Positions 35,355-46,064 of a DNA stretch of 64,000 bases are shown one piece after another. The stretch is from assembly GCF_015220045.1 (NCBI RefSeq), contig NZ_JADBGB010000001.1:558001-622000 (forward strand). Reading direction: 5' to 3'. Both the position numbers and the translations under genes were made by a program. The number at the start of each line of letters is the position of its first letter. The stretch's first letter is position 1. The notes under the pieces are model-generated. The model worked only from the letters and a program-made list of their open reading frames with translations, did no database searches and was not told where the DNA came from. This stretch comes from Marivivens aquimaris. Its GTDB lineage: Bacteria > Pseudomonadota > Alphaproteobacteria > Rhodobacterales > Rhodobacteraceae.

Positions 35355-36494
35355 ATGAACGCAGACGAGTTCGGCTTTGGCACGCAGATCCGTAAATCTC
35401 CTTATTTCGACGCTACTGTGCGTTGGGGTGCCAAGGGATTTTCCGTTTATAACCATATGTATATCCCGCGTGACTTCGGTGATCCGGAGCAGAACTTCTG
35501 GAACCTCGTGAACGATGCGATCCTGTGCGATGTGGCCGTCGAACGTCAGGTCGAGATCACCGGACCCGATGCTGCGAAGTTCGTGCAGATGCTGACCCCG
35601 CGTGATCTGTCGACGGTGGCGGTCGGTCAATGCAAATACATCCTGATTACCAACGCGGACGGCGGTATTCTGAACGATCCGATCCTGCTGCGACTGGCTG
35701 AAAACCACTTCTGGATCTCGCTTGCTGACAGCGACATCCTGCTTTGGGCGCAGGGCGTTGCCGTGCACGCTGGCCTCGACGTGTCGATCTGTGAGCCGGA
35801 CGTGTCGCCGCTCCAGCTACAGGGGCCGAAGTCGGGCGAGGTGATGCGCGCGCTCTTCGGTGACGAGATCATGGACCTCAAATACTACTGGCTGCGCGAG
35901 GTCGAACTCGACGGTATGCCGCTCATCGCGTCCCGCACCGGCTGGTCGAGCGAACTGGGCTACGAGATTTACCTGCGTGACGGTAGCTGCGGCGAGGCAC
36001 TTTGGGAGCGGATAATGGCTGCAGGGATGGAGTTCGGCCTGAAGCCCGGCCACACCTCGTCCATTCGCCGGATCGAGGGCGGGATGCTGTCCTATCACGC
36101 CGACGCCGACATCCACACCAACCCCTTCGAGCTTGGTCTTGGCCGACTGTGCAACCTCGATATGGAGGCCGACTTCATCGGCAAAGCCGCGCTGCGCCGT
36201 ATCAAAGAGCAGGGTATTACCCGCAAACAGATCGGCCTCATCATCGACGCCGCACCGCTGAGCGGACCGAACACCAGCTTCTGGCAGATCAACTCGGGCG
36301 GCAACGAGGTGGGCAAGGTCACTTCGGCCATCTACTCGCCGCGCCTTGGTCAGAACATCGCGCTCGCGATGGTGGCAATCGAACACGCAGAGATCGGAAG
36401 CCAGCTCGAGGTTGTTCTGCCGTCAGGCCCGACGGTCGCGACGGTCGTCGAAGTTCCTTTCTTCGACCCGAAGAAATCGCTCGCCGCCGCCTGA
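35355..36494 (+). CDS. DmdA-like GcvT-family methyltransferase (possible DMSP demethylase)
   Basis: This 379-residue folate-binding GcvT-fold protein has the layout of DMSP demethylase DmdA. Shared blocks are KGFSVYNHMYIP, CDVAVERQVEITGPDA, ILNDPILLRLAENHFWISLAD, EPDVSPLQLQGPKSGEVM, SRTGWSSELGYEIYLRDG and RRIEGGMLSYHADADIHTNPFE. DmdA moves a methyl group from dimethylsulfoniopropionate to tetrahydrofolate. Overall likeness is partial, so another onium or N-methyl substrate is possible. The start is the ATG at 35355; longer frames run back through the Lrp gene. A crotonase and an acyl-CoA ligase follow, the gene types used after DmdA in DMSP breakdown. Role inferred, not proven. Confidence 0.7.
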   Translation: MNADEFGFGTQIRKSPYFDATVRWGAKGFSVYNHMYIPRDFGDPEQNFWNLVNDAILCDVAVERQVEITGPDAAKFVQMLTPRDLSTVAVGQCKYILITNADGGILNDPILLRLAENHFWISLADSDILLWAQGVAVHAGLDVSICEPDVSPLQLQGPKSGEVMRALFGDEIMDLKYYWLREVELDGMPLIASRTGWSSELGYEIYLRDGSCGEALWERIMAAGMEFGLKPGHTSSIRRIEGGMLSYHADADIHTNPFELGLGRLCNLDMEADFIGKAALRRIKEQGITRKQIGLIIDAAPLSGPNTSFWQINSGGNEVGKVTSAIYSPRLGQNIALAMVAIEHAEIGSQLEVVLPSGPTVATVVEVPFFDPKKSLAAA

Positions 36495-36536
36495 TCCGCT
36501 TTGGGCAATCTGGAACTGCACATTCTCTGAGGCCAT

Positions 36537-37331
36537 ATGACCGATATCCTGCTGCGCGAATGCGATGCCGACGGCATCCTGCGCCTGACCCTGAACAACC
36601 CCGCCAAGCGCAACGCCTTGTCAGAGGCGATGCTGGCCGCACTGACGGGTGCATTCGCCGAAGCAGGCCGCGATCCTGCGGTGCGTGTCATTATCCTTGC
36701 GGCCAATGGTCCCGCGTTCAGCGCGGGTCATGACCTCAAGGAGATGACCGCTGGACGGTGCGGTGATGACCGCGGGCGGGCGTATTTCACCAAGGTGCTC
36801 GGCGATTGCTCTGCCATGATGCAGGGCATCGTCAATTGCCCCAAACCGGTGATCGCCGAGGTGACAGGCATCGCCACGGCGGCGGGGTGCCAGCTCGTGG
36901 CAAGCTGCGATCTGGCGATTGCGGCGGATACCGCAGCCTTCAGCACACCGGGGGTGCACATCGGCCTCTTTTGTTCGACGCCGATGGTCGCGCTGTCGCG
37001 CAATGTGGCCAACAAGCACGCGATGGAGATGCTGCTGACGGGCGATATGACCTCTGCCGCCCGCGCGGCAGAAATCGGTCTGGTGAACCGCAGTGTGCCG
37101 CCGGATGCGCTGCGCGAAGAGGTCATGTCCGTCGCCCGCAAGATCGCGTCGAAATCCGCCCTGACCGTCGCGACAGGCAAGCGTGCGTTCTATGCGCAAT
37201 CCGAAATGAGCCTCGCTGAAGCCTACGACTATGCGGCGCAGGTCATGGTCGACAATATGCTGGCGCGCGATGCGGAGGAAGGAATTAGCGCCTTCATCGA
37301 AAAACGCACCCCCGAATGGCAGGACGCCTGA
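36537..37331 (+). CDS. Crotonase-fold protein (ECHDC3-like) lacking both catalytic glutamates
   Basis: This 264-residue enoyl-CoA hydratase/isomerase relative keeps the CoA-binding and oxyanion segments (NNPAKRNALSEAM, GPAFSAGHDLKEM, GIATAAGCQLVASCDLAIA). Yet Gln119 and Gly139 occupy the places of the two acid/base glutamates of true hydratases. FSTPGVHIGLFCSTPMVAL is characteristic of the ECHDC3 subgroup, whose reaction is unsettled. In DMSP degraders this slot holds DmdD, a methylthioacryloyl-CoA hydratase that needs both glutamates, so I do not call it dmdD. The stop overlaps the ligase start (TGATG), indicating joint expression. Confidence 0.78.
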   Translation: MTDILLRECDADGILRLTLNNPAKRNALSEAMLAALTGAFAEAGRDPAVRVIILAANGPAFSAGHDLKEMTAGRCGDDRGRAYFTKVLGDCSAMMQGIVNCPKPVIAEVTGIATAAGCQLVASCDLAIAADTAAFSTPGVHIGLFCSTPMVALSRNVANKHAMEMLLTGDMTSAARAAEIGLVNRSVPPDALREEVMSVARKIASKSALTVATGKRAFYAQSEMSLAEAYDYAAQVMVDNMLARDAEEGISAFIEKRTPEWQDA

Positions 37332-38980
37332 TGAACCCCTACAATGCCGACCTTGACCGCAACCCTGCGAACTACCAGCCGCTGACCCCGATCGGTTTTC
37401 TGGAGCGTGCGGCGACGGTTTTTCCAGACCATACGGCGATTGTGCATGGCGCGTTGCGGCGCAGCTACGCCGAATTCTATGCCCGCTCGCGGCGGTTGGG
37501 CTCGGCCTTGGCGCAGGCAGGGATGGGGCGCGGCGATACCGTGTCGGCACTGCTCGCAAACACGCCCGCAATGCTGGAGTGCCACTACGGCGTTCCGATG
37601 TGCGGCGCGGTGCTGCACGCGATCAACACGCGGCTCGATGCTGCGATCATCGCGTTCCAGCTCGATCACGCACTGTCCCGCTTCGTCATCGTCGATTCAG
37701 AGTTCCTGCCACTGCTGACCGCTGCACTACAACTCTGCGCGGCCAAGCCGGCAGTCATCGTCTACGATGATCCGGAGTTTGACGGCCCGCGCCTTGCGAC
37801 GGCCGCTACCGACTATGAGGACTTCCTCGCCACGGGTGACCCCGATTTCGCGTGGCTCATGCCGGAGGACGAATGGGACGCCATTGCGATCAGCTACACT
37901 TCGGGAACGACGGGCGATCCAAAGGGTGTCGTGACGCATCACCGTGGTGCCTATCTGCTGGCCCAAGGCAATGCGCTGACCGCGAGCATGGCGAAGCATT
38001 CGGTCTACCTGTGGACCCTGCCGATGTTCCACTGCAACGGCTGGTGCTTCCCGTGGACGCTGTCGGCCATCATCGGCACCCACGTCTGCCTTCGCCAGGT
38101 CAGGGCAGAGCCGATCTGGGCCGCGCTGGCGGACGAAGGCGTGACCCATCTGTGCGGTGCGCCGATTGTGATGTCGCTGATGATTTCTGCGCCCGACACG
38201 GTAAAGCGCGACCTTCCGCAGCCGGTTCAGTTCTTCACCGCAGCCGCGCCGCCGCCGGAAAAACTGCTCGCCGCGATGAAGGACGCGGGTTTCGACATCA
38301 CCCACCTCTACGGCCTGACCGAAACCTATGGCCCTGCGGTTGTCAACGACTGGCACAGCGCATGGTCCGAATTGCCGAGCGCGGAGCAGGCCCGCCTCAA
38401 ATCCCGTCAGGGCGTGCGCTATCTACCGCTTGAAGGTCTGGATGTGCTGGACCCCGAAACCATGCTGCCCGTCCCGCGCGACGGCCAGACGATGGGCGAA
38501 GTGATGTTCCGTGGGAACGTCGTCATGAAAGGCTATTTCCGTAATCCGAAGGCAACGCGGGAAGCCTTCGCGGGCGGCTGGTTCCACTCCGGCGATCTGG
38601 GTGTGGTGCATCCCGACGGCTATATCCAGCTCAAGGACCGGTCCAAGGACGTCATCATTTCGGGCGGTGAGAATATCTCGTCTATCGAGGTGGAAGAGAC
38701 GCTCTACCGGCACGATGCCGTGGCCGTTTGTGCCGTCGTCGCGATGCCTGACGAGAAGTGGGGCGAGACGCCCTGCGCCTTTGTCGAATTGGCCGATGGT
38801 CAGGGGGCGGATGCCGACACGCTCAAGGTCTGGTGCCGTGATCATCTGGCGCATTACAAGGTGCCGCGGCGGTTTGTTTTCGGTCCGATCCCGCGCAGCT
38901 CGACCGGCAAGATCCAGAAGTTCGCGCTACGCGATCAGGCGCGCGAAATGCAAGATTGGCGAATTTCCTCGTTGACATGA
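37331..38980 (+). CDS. AMP-forming acyl-CoA synthetase (DmdB/AlkK-like)
   Basis: The 549-residue adenylating enzyme has the P-loop ISYTSGTTGDPKGVV, the A5 region LYGLTETYGPAV, the hinge region GYIQLKDRSKDVIISGGENIS and the catalytic lysine in RSSTGKIQKFALR. It activates a carboxylic acid to its CoA thioester; chain length is not readable. With the DmdA-like protein upstream, methylmercaptopropionate is a possible substrate (the DmdB reaction), but medium-chain acids are equally possible. Its last codons (TTG ACA) may double as the -35 box of the thiamine operon. Confidence 0.85.
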   Translation: MNPYNADLDRNPANYQPLTPIGFLERAATVFPDHTAIVHGALRRSYAEFYARSRRLGSALAQAGMGRGDTVSALLANTPAMLECHYGVPMCGAVLHAINTRLDAAIIAFQLDHALSRFVIVDSEFLPLLTAALQLCAAKPAVIVYDDPEFDGPRLATAATDYEDFLATGDPDFAWLMPEDEWDAIAISYTSGTTGDPKGVVTHHRGAYLLAQGNALTASMAKHSVYLWTLPMFHCNGWCFPWTLSAIIGTHVCLRQVRAEPIWAALADEGVTHLCGAPIVMSLMISAPDTVKRDLPQPVQFFTAAAPPPEKLLAAMKDAGFDITHLYGLTETYGPAVVNDWHSAWSELPSAEQARLKSRQGVRYLPLEGLDVLDPETMLPVPRDGQTMGEVMFRGNVVMKGYFRNPKATREAFAGGWFHSGDLGVVHPDGYIQLKDRSKDVIISGGENISSIEVEETLYRHDAVAVCAVVAMPDEKWGETPCAFVELADGQGADADTLKVWCRDHLAHYKVPRRFVFGPIPRSSTGKIQKFALRDQAREMQDWRISSLT

Positions 38981-39000
38981 CCCTAGGTCACTCGGAATAT
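38972..39000 (+). promoter_or_regulatory. Probable promoter of the thiamine operon
   Basis: TTGACA (38972-38977), 17 bases, GAATAT (38995-39000), ending 10 bases before the TPP riboswitch. The -35 hexamer overlaps the final two codons and stop of the acyl-CoA ligase gene. An imperfect palindrome TGACCCTAGGTCA (38977-38989) lies in the spacer. Confidence 0.55.
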
Positions 39001-39009
39001 GCGCATACG

Positions 39010-41040
<2,031 letters not shown>

Positions 41041-41041
<1 letters not shown>

Positions 41042-41976
41042 TGATCTCGGTTCTGGGTGCGGGCGTGGCGGGGCTTTGCGCCGCCACAGCCCTGTCCGAG
41101 GCGGGCTTTGCGGTCGAGGTTATCGAGGCCGAAGGCGCACCGAGTCCTGCGTCGCTCTTGGCTGGCGGGATGCTTGCACCTTTTTGCGAAGGTGAAAGCG
41201 CCCCTGACGCCATCGTCACGCAGGGGCAGGCGGCAACCGACTGGTGGGCGGCACATGTGCCGGATGTGCAGCGGAGAGGCACGCTCGTTCTTGCGGCCTC
41301 GCGCGATACCGCAGAGCTTGACCGCTTTGCCCGCGCCACGCGCGCGCATTGTTGGGTTGATCCCGGATCGCTTGAGCCCGACCTCGCGGGCCGCTTTGCG
41401 CGGGGCCTATTTTTCGAAACCGAGGCCCACATGGACCCGCGAGCGGCGCTAGCCAGTCTGCGTGCCAATCTACGCGCACGCGGCGTTTCCATTCACGATG
41501 CAACGCCGTCGGGCCGGATTGTCGATTGCCGCGCCATGGCTGCCAGATCCAGCCTGAACGACCTGCGTGCTGTGCGCGGCGAAATGGTCGAAGTGGTCAC
41601 GCCTGACGTCGAGCTAAGCCGCACTGTACGCCTGCTGCATCCTCGCTTCCCCTGTTACATCGTGCCGCGCGGACACGGGCGTTACATGATCGGTGCCACG
41701 ATGGTCGAAAGCGCTAACGCAGGCACGATCACGGCGCGGGCGGTGATGGAATTGCTCTCCGCCGCGTACACCGTCCATCCCGCCTTTGCAGAGGCAGAGG
41801 TTGTGACAACCGAAGCGGGGCTGCGTCCCGCATTTCCCGACAACATCCCTGCTATTCGGCGCATCGGCGAGCGTATCTACGTCAACGGCATGTATCGCCA
41901 CGGTTTTCTGATGGCACCCGTTTTGGCCGTCCAGCTTGCCCAGATGATGACAGAGGAGCTTGCCCATGCAGATTGA
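41041..41976 (+). CDS. thiO: Glycine oxidase ThiO
   Basis: The 311-residue FAD amine oxidase (DadA fold) has the dinucleotide-binding start ISVLGAGVAGLCAATALSEAG and C-terminal NGMYRHGFLMAPVLA. It oxidises glycine to dehydroglycine for the thiazole ring. The start overlaps the thiC stop, and thiS begins inside its last codons. Operon position between thiC and thiS supports ThiO over other amine oxidases. Confidence 0.92.
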
Positions 41977-42163
41977 TCTGAACGGCGCGCCGGTCGCGAC
42001 AGCTGCCGAGACCTTGGCCACGCTGATCGACGAACATGGCTTTGACGCCGCCTCGGTCGCTACAGCTCTCGATGGTGTCTTCGTTCCTCGTCCACTGCGG
42101 TCGAAAACTCCACTGCACCGCGGGGCAAAGGTCGAAGTTCTATCTCCGATGCAGGGGGGCTGA
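41966..42163 (+). CDS. thiS: Sulfur carrier protein ThiS
   Basis: The 65-residue beta-grasp protein begins MQIDLNGAP and ends in the required Gly-Gly (PMQGG). It is adenylated, thiocarboxylated and then donates sulfur to the thiazole synthase. It overlaps the 3' end of thiO by 11 bases, with GAGGAG upstream. A TTG two codons earlier is possible but less likely. Confidence 0.95.
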   Translation: MQIDLNGAPVATAAETLATLIDEHGFDAASVATALDGVFVPRPLRSKTPLHRGAKVEVLSPMQGG

Positions 42164-42166
42164 CGG

Positions 42167-42925
42167 ATGTTCTACGGAACCGAATTGAACAGCCGCTTGA
42201 TGCTGGGGACGGCGCAATATCCGTCGCCTCAAATCCTTCGCGATGCAATCACCGCTTCTGGAACCGAGGTTATTACGGTTTCCCTGCGACGCGAAGGGCA
42301 GGGCGGCGAGGCTTTTCGCGAAATCCTGCGGGAAAGCGGCTGCCGCATTCTGCCCAATACCGCCGGATGCCACAGCGTCCGCGAGGCTGTCACCACCGCG
42401 CAGATGGCGCGCGAACTCTTTGGCACATCATGGATTAAACTCGAGGTGATCGGCCACGCCGACACGTTGCAGCCCGATCCGTTCGCCTTGGTCGAGGCTG
42501 CGCGTATCCTTTGCGCCGATGGCTTCGAGGTGTTTCCCTACACGACCGAAGACCTCATCGTCGGCGAGCGCCTGCTGGAGGCAGGGTGCCGCGTATTGAT
42601 GCCGTGGGGCGCACCGATCGGATCGGGGCAGGGGCTGCGCAACATCGAAGGGTTGCGCACGATGCGCACCCATTTCGCGGGCGTTCCTCTGGTGATCGAC
42701 GCAGGCATCGGCGCGCCGTCGCAGGCGATGGCGGCGATGGAGATGGGCTTTGATGCGGTGCTTCTGAACACCGCCGTGGCCAAGGCGCTCGATCCCGTCG
42801 CGATGGCACGGGCCTTTGGTCAAGCCGTCACCGCAGGGCGTGCGGCGTACACTGCGGGCCTGATGCCGCGGCGCGACATGGCTGCCGCATCGACCCCGAT
42901 TTTCGGACAGGCGGTGCTGGCATGA
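42167..42925 (+). CDS. thiG: Thiazole synthase ThiG
   Basis: The 252-residue (beta/alpha)8 enzyme makes the thiazole phosphate from deoxyxylulose phosphate, dehydroglycine and ThiS-thiocarboxylate. Family marks are [12 protein letters not shown], the Schiff-base lysine in [22 protein letters not shown] and [17 protein letters not shown]. The stop overlaps thiE in ATGA. Confidence 0.96.
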   Translation: MFYGTELNSRLMLGTAQYPSPQILRDAITASGTEVITVSLRREGQGGEAFREILRESGCRILPNTAGCHSVREAVTTAQMARELFGTSWIKLEVIGHADTLQPDPFALVEAARILCADGFEVFPYTTEDLIVGERLLEAGCRVLMPWGAPIGSGQGLRNIEGLRTMRTHFAGVPLVIDAGIGAPSQAMAAMEMGFDAVLLNTAVAKALDPVAMARAFGQAVTAGRAAYTAGLMPRRDMAAASTPIFGQAVLA

Positions 42926-43533
42926 CGGCGCTCGACCCGTTTTACCTGATCGTCGACGATGCCGACTTGCTGGAGCGGTTGGTGCCGCTGGGCGTCCGGC
43001 TCGTGCAACTGCGGATCAAGGACCGCCCCGAAGATGCTATCCGCGACCAGATCAAGCGGGCGCAGGTCTGCTGCGCGGCGCATGGCGCACAGCTTGTCGT
43101 TAATGACTACTGGCAGCTTGCGATTGAGCTGAATTGCGATTTCGTCCATCTTGGCCAAGAGGACATGGATACGGCGGACTTTGATGCTCTGCGACGGGCC
43201 GAGGTCCGTTTCGGCCTGTCGACCCATGACGAAGTCGAGCTTGCCCGTGCGCTGGGCCAAAAGCCCGCCTATGTCGCGCTCGGACCTGTCTATCCGACTT
43301 TACTCAAACAGATGAAATGGGGGCCGCAGGGGCTGGACCGTGTGCGGCAATGGCGTCAGCTCGCGGGCTCCGTTCCGCTGGTTGGGATCGGAGGGCTGGT
43401 GCCGGAACGCTTGCCAAACCTCTTCGCCGCAGGCGCCGACAGCGCGGCGGTCGTGACGGATATCAAGATGGCTGAAGACCCAGAAGCGCGCTGCCGTGAG
43501 TGGATCGCGGTCACGCGGGAGTATTGCAAATGA
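42922..43533 (+). CDS. thiE: Thiamine phosphate synthase ThiE
   Basis: The 203-residue TIM-barrel enzyme joins pyrimidine pyrophosphate and thiazole phosphate. It shows [58 protein letters not shown] and GIGGLVPE, the pattern of ThiE rather than TenI. The stop overlaps the start of the ThiF-like gene. Confidence 0.93.
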   Translation: MTALDPFYLIVDDADLLERLVPLGVRLVQLRIKDRPEDAIRDQIKRAQVCCAAHGAQLVVNDYWQLAIELNCDFVHLGQEDMDTADFDALRRAEVRFGLSTHDEVELARALGQKPAYVALGPVYPTLLKQMKWGPQGLDRVRQWRQLAGSVPLVGIGGLVPERLPNLFAAGADSAAVVTDIKMAEDPEARCREWIAVTREYCK

Positions 43534-44453
43534 ACCGCTACATCCGGCAAAGCTGCCTGCCCGGAGTCGGCGACGATGGTCAGGCAAAGCTGGCGCGCGC
43601 GCACGTTCTGGTCGCGGGGGCAGGCGGACTCGGGTCAACGCTGCTGCCGTTGTTGGTAGGTGCGGGCGTGGGGCAGATCACGGTTTACGACCCCGACGTG
43701 GTGGAGGTGCACAACCTGCATCGCCAAACACTTTATCGCATGAGCGATGTAGGCCAACCCAAGGTGCTTTGCGCCGCGCAGCACCTACGGGCGCTGAACC
43801 CCGATTGCAGTGTGACGGCGGTGGTCGCGAGGCTCAATCCCGAAACGGCACAGTCCGAGATTGCAAGCGCCAATCTGGTCATCGACGCGGCCGACAACTT
43901 CGCGGTGAGCTACGCGCTCTCGGATCTTTGCCTTGCGACCGCAAAGCCTTTGGTCAGCGCGTCCGTCATTGGTCGACAGGGGTATGCAGGCGGGTTTTGC
44001 GGCGGCACGCCCAGCCTACGTGCGGTCTTTCCCGACCTGCCGCCGACCGCGGGCAATTGTTCCAGCGCGGGGGTCATGGGGCCAGCCGTCGCGACGCTCG
44101 GGGCAATGCAGGCGCAAATGGCGCTTTCGATCCTGCTCGGGCATGAGCCATCGCCGCTCGGGTCGATCATGTCGGTCGACTTTTCAAACTGGCGCACCTC
44201 GCAGTTTCGCTTTGACGGGGCGCCGGAGCCTGAGGCGGTATGTCCAAGCATCATTTCGCGCGCTGCGGTCGGTGGTACGGATATCCTTGTCGATTTGCGG
44301 AGGGAAAGCGTGCCTGACCCGCAGAGCCTCTCGCTCCGCTCCGATCAGCGGATCGTCTTTGTCTGCGCGAGCGGCTTGCGGGCATGGCGTGCCGCACGGA
44401 TATTCAATGACGCTGGGCACAGCCAAGTTGCAATCTGCGCGGAAGGAGAGTGA
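43530..44453 (+). CDS. thiF: ThiF/MoeB-type adenylyltransferase with short rhodanese-like tail
   Basis: The 307-residue E1-like enzyme has the ATP site VLVAGAGGLGSTLLP (27-41), YDPDVVEVHNLHRQTLY and AADNFAVSYALSDLC. It would adenylate the C-terminal glycine of ThiS. The last roughly 60 residues resemble the beginning and end of a rhodanese domain: VDLRRE, then VFVCASGLRAWRAARIF with Cys279 in the active-site loop. The middle of a normal domain (about 40 residues) is missing. This could deliver sulfur to ThiS in cis. The CxxC zinc pairs of E. coli ThiF are not seen. The start overlaps thiE; the stop overlaps thiD. Confidence 0.88.
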   Translation: MNRYIRQSCLPGVGDDGQAKLARAHVLVAGAGGLGSTLLPLLVGAGVGQITVYDPDVVEVHNLHRQTLYRMSDVGQPKVLCAAQHLRALNPDCSVTAVVARLNPETAQSEIASANLVIDAADNFAVSYALSDLCLATAKPLVSASVIGRQGYAGGFCGGTPSLRAVFPDLPPTAGNCSSAGVMGPAVATLGAMQAQMALSILLGHEPSPLGSIMSVDFSNWRTSQFRFDGAPEPEAVCPSIISRAAVGGTDILVDLRRESVPDPQSLSLRSDQRIVFVCASGLRAWRAARIFNDAGHSQVAICAEGE

Positions 44454-45199
44454 TGCCTCGGGTTCTTTTCATCGGCGGCACGGATTCCAGCGGGGGGGCG
44501 GGGCTTGCCCGCGACATTGCAACAGCCGCGCAGATGGGAGCGGAGGCGTGCCTCGCCGTCACGGCGGTGACGGCCCAGACGGATGACGCCGTACACTCTG
44601 TTCGGCTGATGTCATGCGGTGATGTGGCGCTTCAGGTCAAAGCGGCGGGAGAGGTCGGTGCGGTAAAGGTCGGGATGCTGGGCGCCGCAGCAGTTGTCTC
44701 AGCCGTCGCTACGGCGCTGCCCTCGGTGCCATTGGTCCTCGATCCCGTGCTCGCGTCGAGTTCGGGAACTGCGCTGCTTGATGAGGACGGCGTGGACACA
44801 TTGATCGCGGAGCTTTTGCCCCGCACGACGCTGCTGACGCCGAACCTGCCGGAACTCGGGATGTTAGCCGCCCGTCTTGGTTTCGACGAGAATACTGAGG
44901 AGGCCGAACGTGTCCGCGTTCTAATCATGCGCGGTTGCGGCGCGATTCTTGTGAAGGGCGGTCACGCAGAGGACGACGCCTTTTGCGAAGACAGGCTGCA
45001 TCTGCCGAGCGGCGAGATCATGAAGTTTCGCGGCCCACGGTTTGGCTTCCCAATGCGCGGTACCGGATGCCAACTCGCCAGCGCGATCGCGGTCGGGCTG
45101 GCTGAGGGTGCTGACCTTGGCACGGCCGTGCAAGACGCCCGTGCTCAGGTCGAGATGCGGTTCCGGATGCGTGAGCGGTCGCTTAATGCGCGCGTTTGA
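44453..45199 (+). CDS. thiD: Hydroxymethylpyrimidine / phosphomethylpyrimidine kinase ThiD
   Basis: The 248-residue ribokinase-fold kinase has FIGGTDSSGGAGLARDI, VKVGMLGAAAVV, DPVLASSSGTALL, TPNLPELGMLA, ILVKGGHAED and the ATP-site anion hole MRGTGCQLASAIAVGLAEG. It phosphorylates the pyrimidine twice. The start is the ATG at 44453, with AAGGAG four bases before. It is the last gene of the thi operon and overlaps the converging LysE-type gene by 17 bases. Confidence 0.93.
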   Translation: MPRVLFIGGTDSSGGAGLARDIATAAQMGAEACLAVTAVTAQTDDAVHSVRLMSCGDVALQVKAAGEVGAVKVGMLGAAAVVSAVATALPSVPLVLDPVLASSSGTALLDEDGVDTLIAELLPRTTLLTPNLPELGMLAARLGFDENTEEAERVRVLIMRGCGAILVKGGHAEDDAFCEDRLHLPSGEIMKFRGPRFGFPMRGTGCQLASAIAVGLAEGADLGTAVQDARAQVEMRFRMRERSLNARV

Positions 45200-45812
45200 A
45201 CGCGGCGGTCGCCACGCCCATTGCGACCAAGGCTCCACCGCCCAGACATGAGAACCACGCCAGAACCGACGGGCGGGCCACCTTTGCCCGCAATTTGTCC
45301 GCCAAGAGCGCATAAGCCAGCGCATTGATGGCGGCTAGTCCAACGAAGGTCACGACGAGGATAGTGAACTGCGGCAGCAGGGGCGCGTCCAGGACGACGA
45401 ATTGCGGCACGAACGCGATGAAGAACACGATGGATTTCGGGTTAAGCGCCGTCACTGCGGCGGCATGGCCGAACACGCTCCGCGCGCTGGTTTGCGACAC
45501 CCGCTCCAGATCGCCGAGTGAGGCTGTCGATGCGCTTCGGAACAGTTTGACGCCAAGGAAAACAAGGTAAACCGCGCCGATCCACTTCAGGGCGGTAAAC
45601 AAAGTCGCCGAGGCAAGGACCAGCGCCCCCAAACCGGCGAGCGACGCGGACATGGCGATGAAGTCACCCAGAGCAACGCCGCCCACGGTCGCAAGGGCGA
45701 CCCGTTTGCCTTGGCTGATGGCGTAGCTGAGAACGAGCAGGACGGTCGGTCCCGGAATGAGCAAGAGCGCTGTGGAGGCCGCGACGAAAGCCAGCCAAAT
45801 CTGAAAATCCAT
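45183..45812 (-). CDS. LysE/RhtB-family amino-acid exporter
   Basis: The 209-residue membrane protein has six predicted spans and the family start WLAFVAASTALLLIPGPTVLLVLSYAISQGKR-like block (about residues 5-35), plus GDFIAMSASLAGLG and ALNPKSIVFFIAFVPQF. Such proteins export homoserine, threonine or other amino acids; the substrate is unknown. GGAAAGG before the ATG at 45812 supports the start. It converges on thiD. Confidence 0.88.
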   Translation of the reverse strand: MDFQIWLAFVAASTALLLIPGPTVLLVLSYAISQGKRVALATVGGVALGDFIAMSASLAGLGALVLASATLFTALKWIGAVYLVFLGVKLFRSASTASLGDLERVSQTSARSVFGHAAAVTALNPKSIVFFIAFVPQFVVLDAPLLPQFTILVVTFVGLAAINALAYALLADKLRAKVARPSVLAWFSCLGGGALVAMGVATAAFKRAH

Positions 45813-46064
45813 GAATACACCTTTCCAACTATAAGTTGAGCCAGCCATAGGGGCGGAAAGCTGTAAAGGGGTGAATTCGTGTTCAGGAGAACATGATGGA
45901 GCAGCACCCATGGGGGGCGGACCTCCGCAAAACGCCTCTTCGCCCATTTACCTGACTATTTTGGTATGCTATTTGCCGCCCTGTCGAGTCGCCATCCAGA
46001 CCTCCTCGGTCAAGACAGCCTGTTTTCGACACAGTCAAACGCTGCAAAATAAACCGAGGGACAT

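Noticed and set aside
36537..38980. Naming the crotonase and ligase dmdD and dmdB outright
   Set aside because: The crotonase lacks both glutamates DmdD needs, and ligase substrate cannot be read from sequence; only a DmdB-like label is kept.
45872..45885. TGAATTCGTGTTCA, imperfect palindrome in the gap before the TonB-dependent receptor
   Set aside because: It is TGA-N8-TCA, one base short of the iron box spacing, about 180 bases from the receptor start; I cannot call it an operator.
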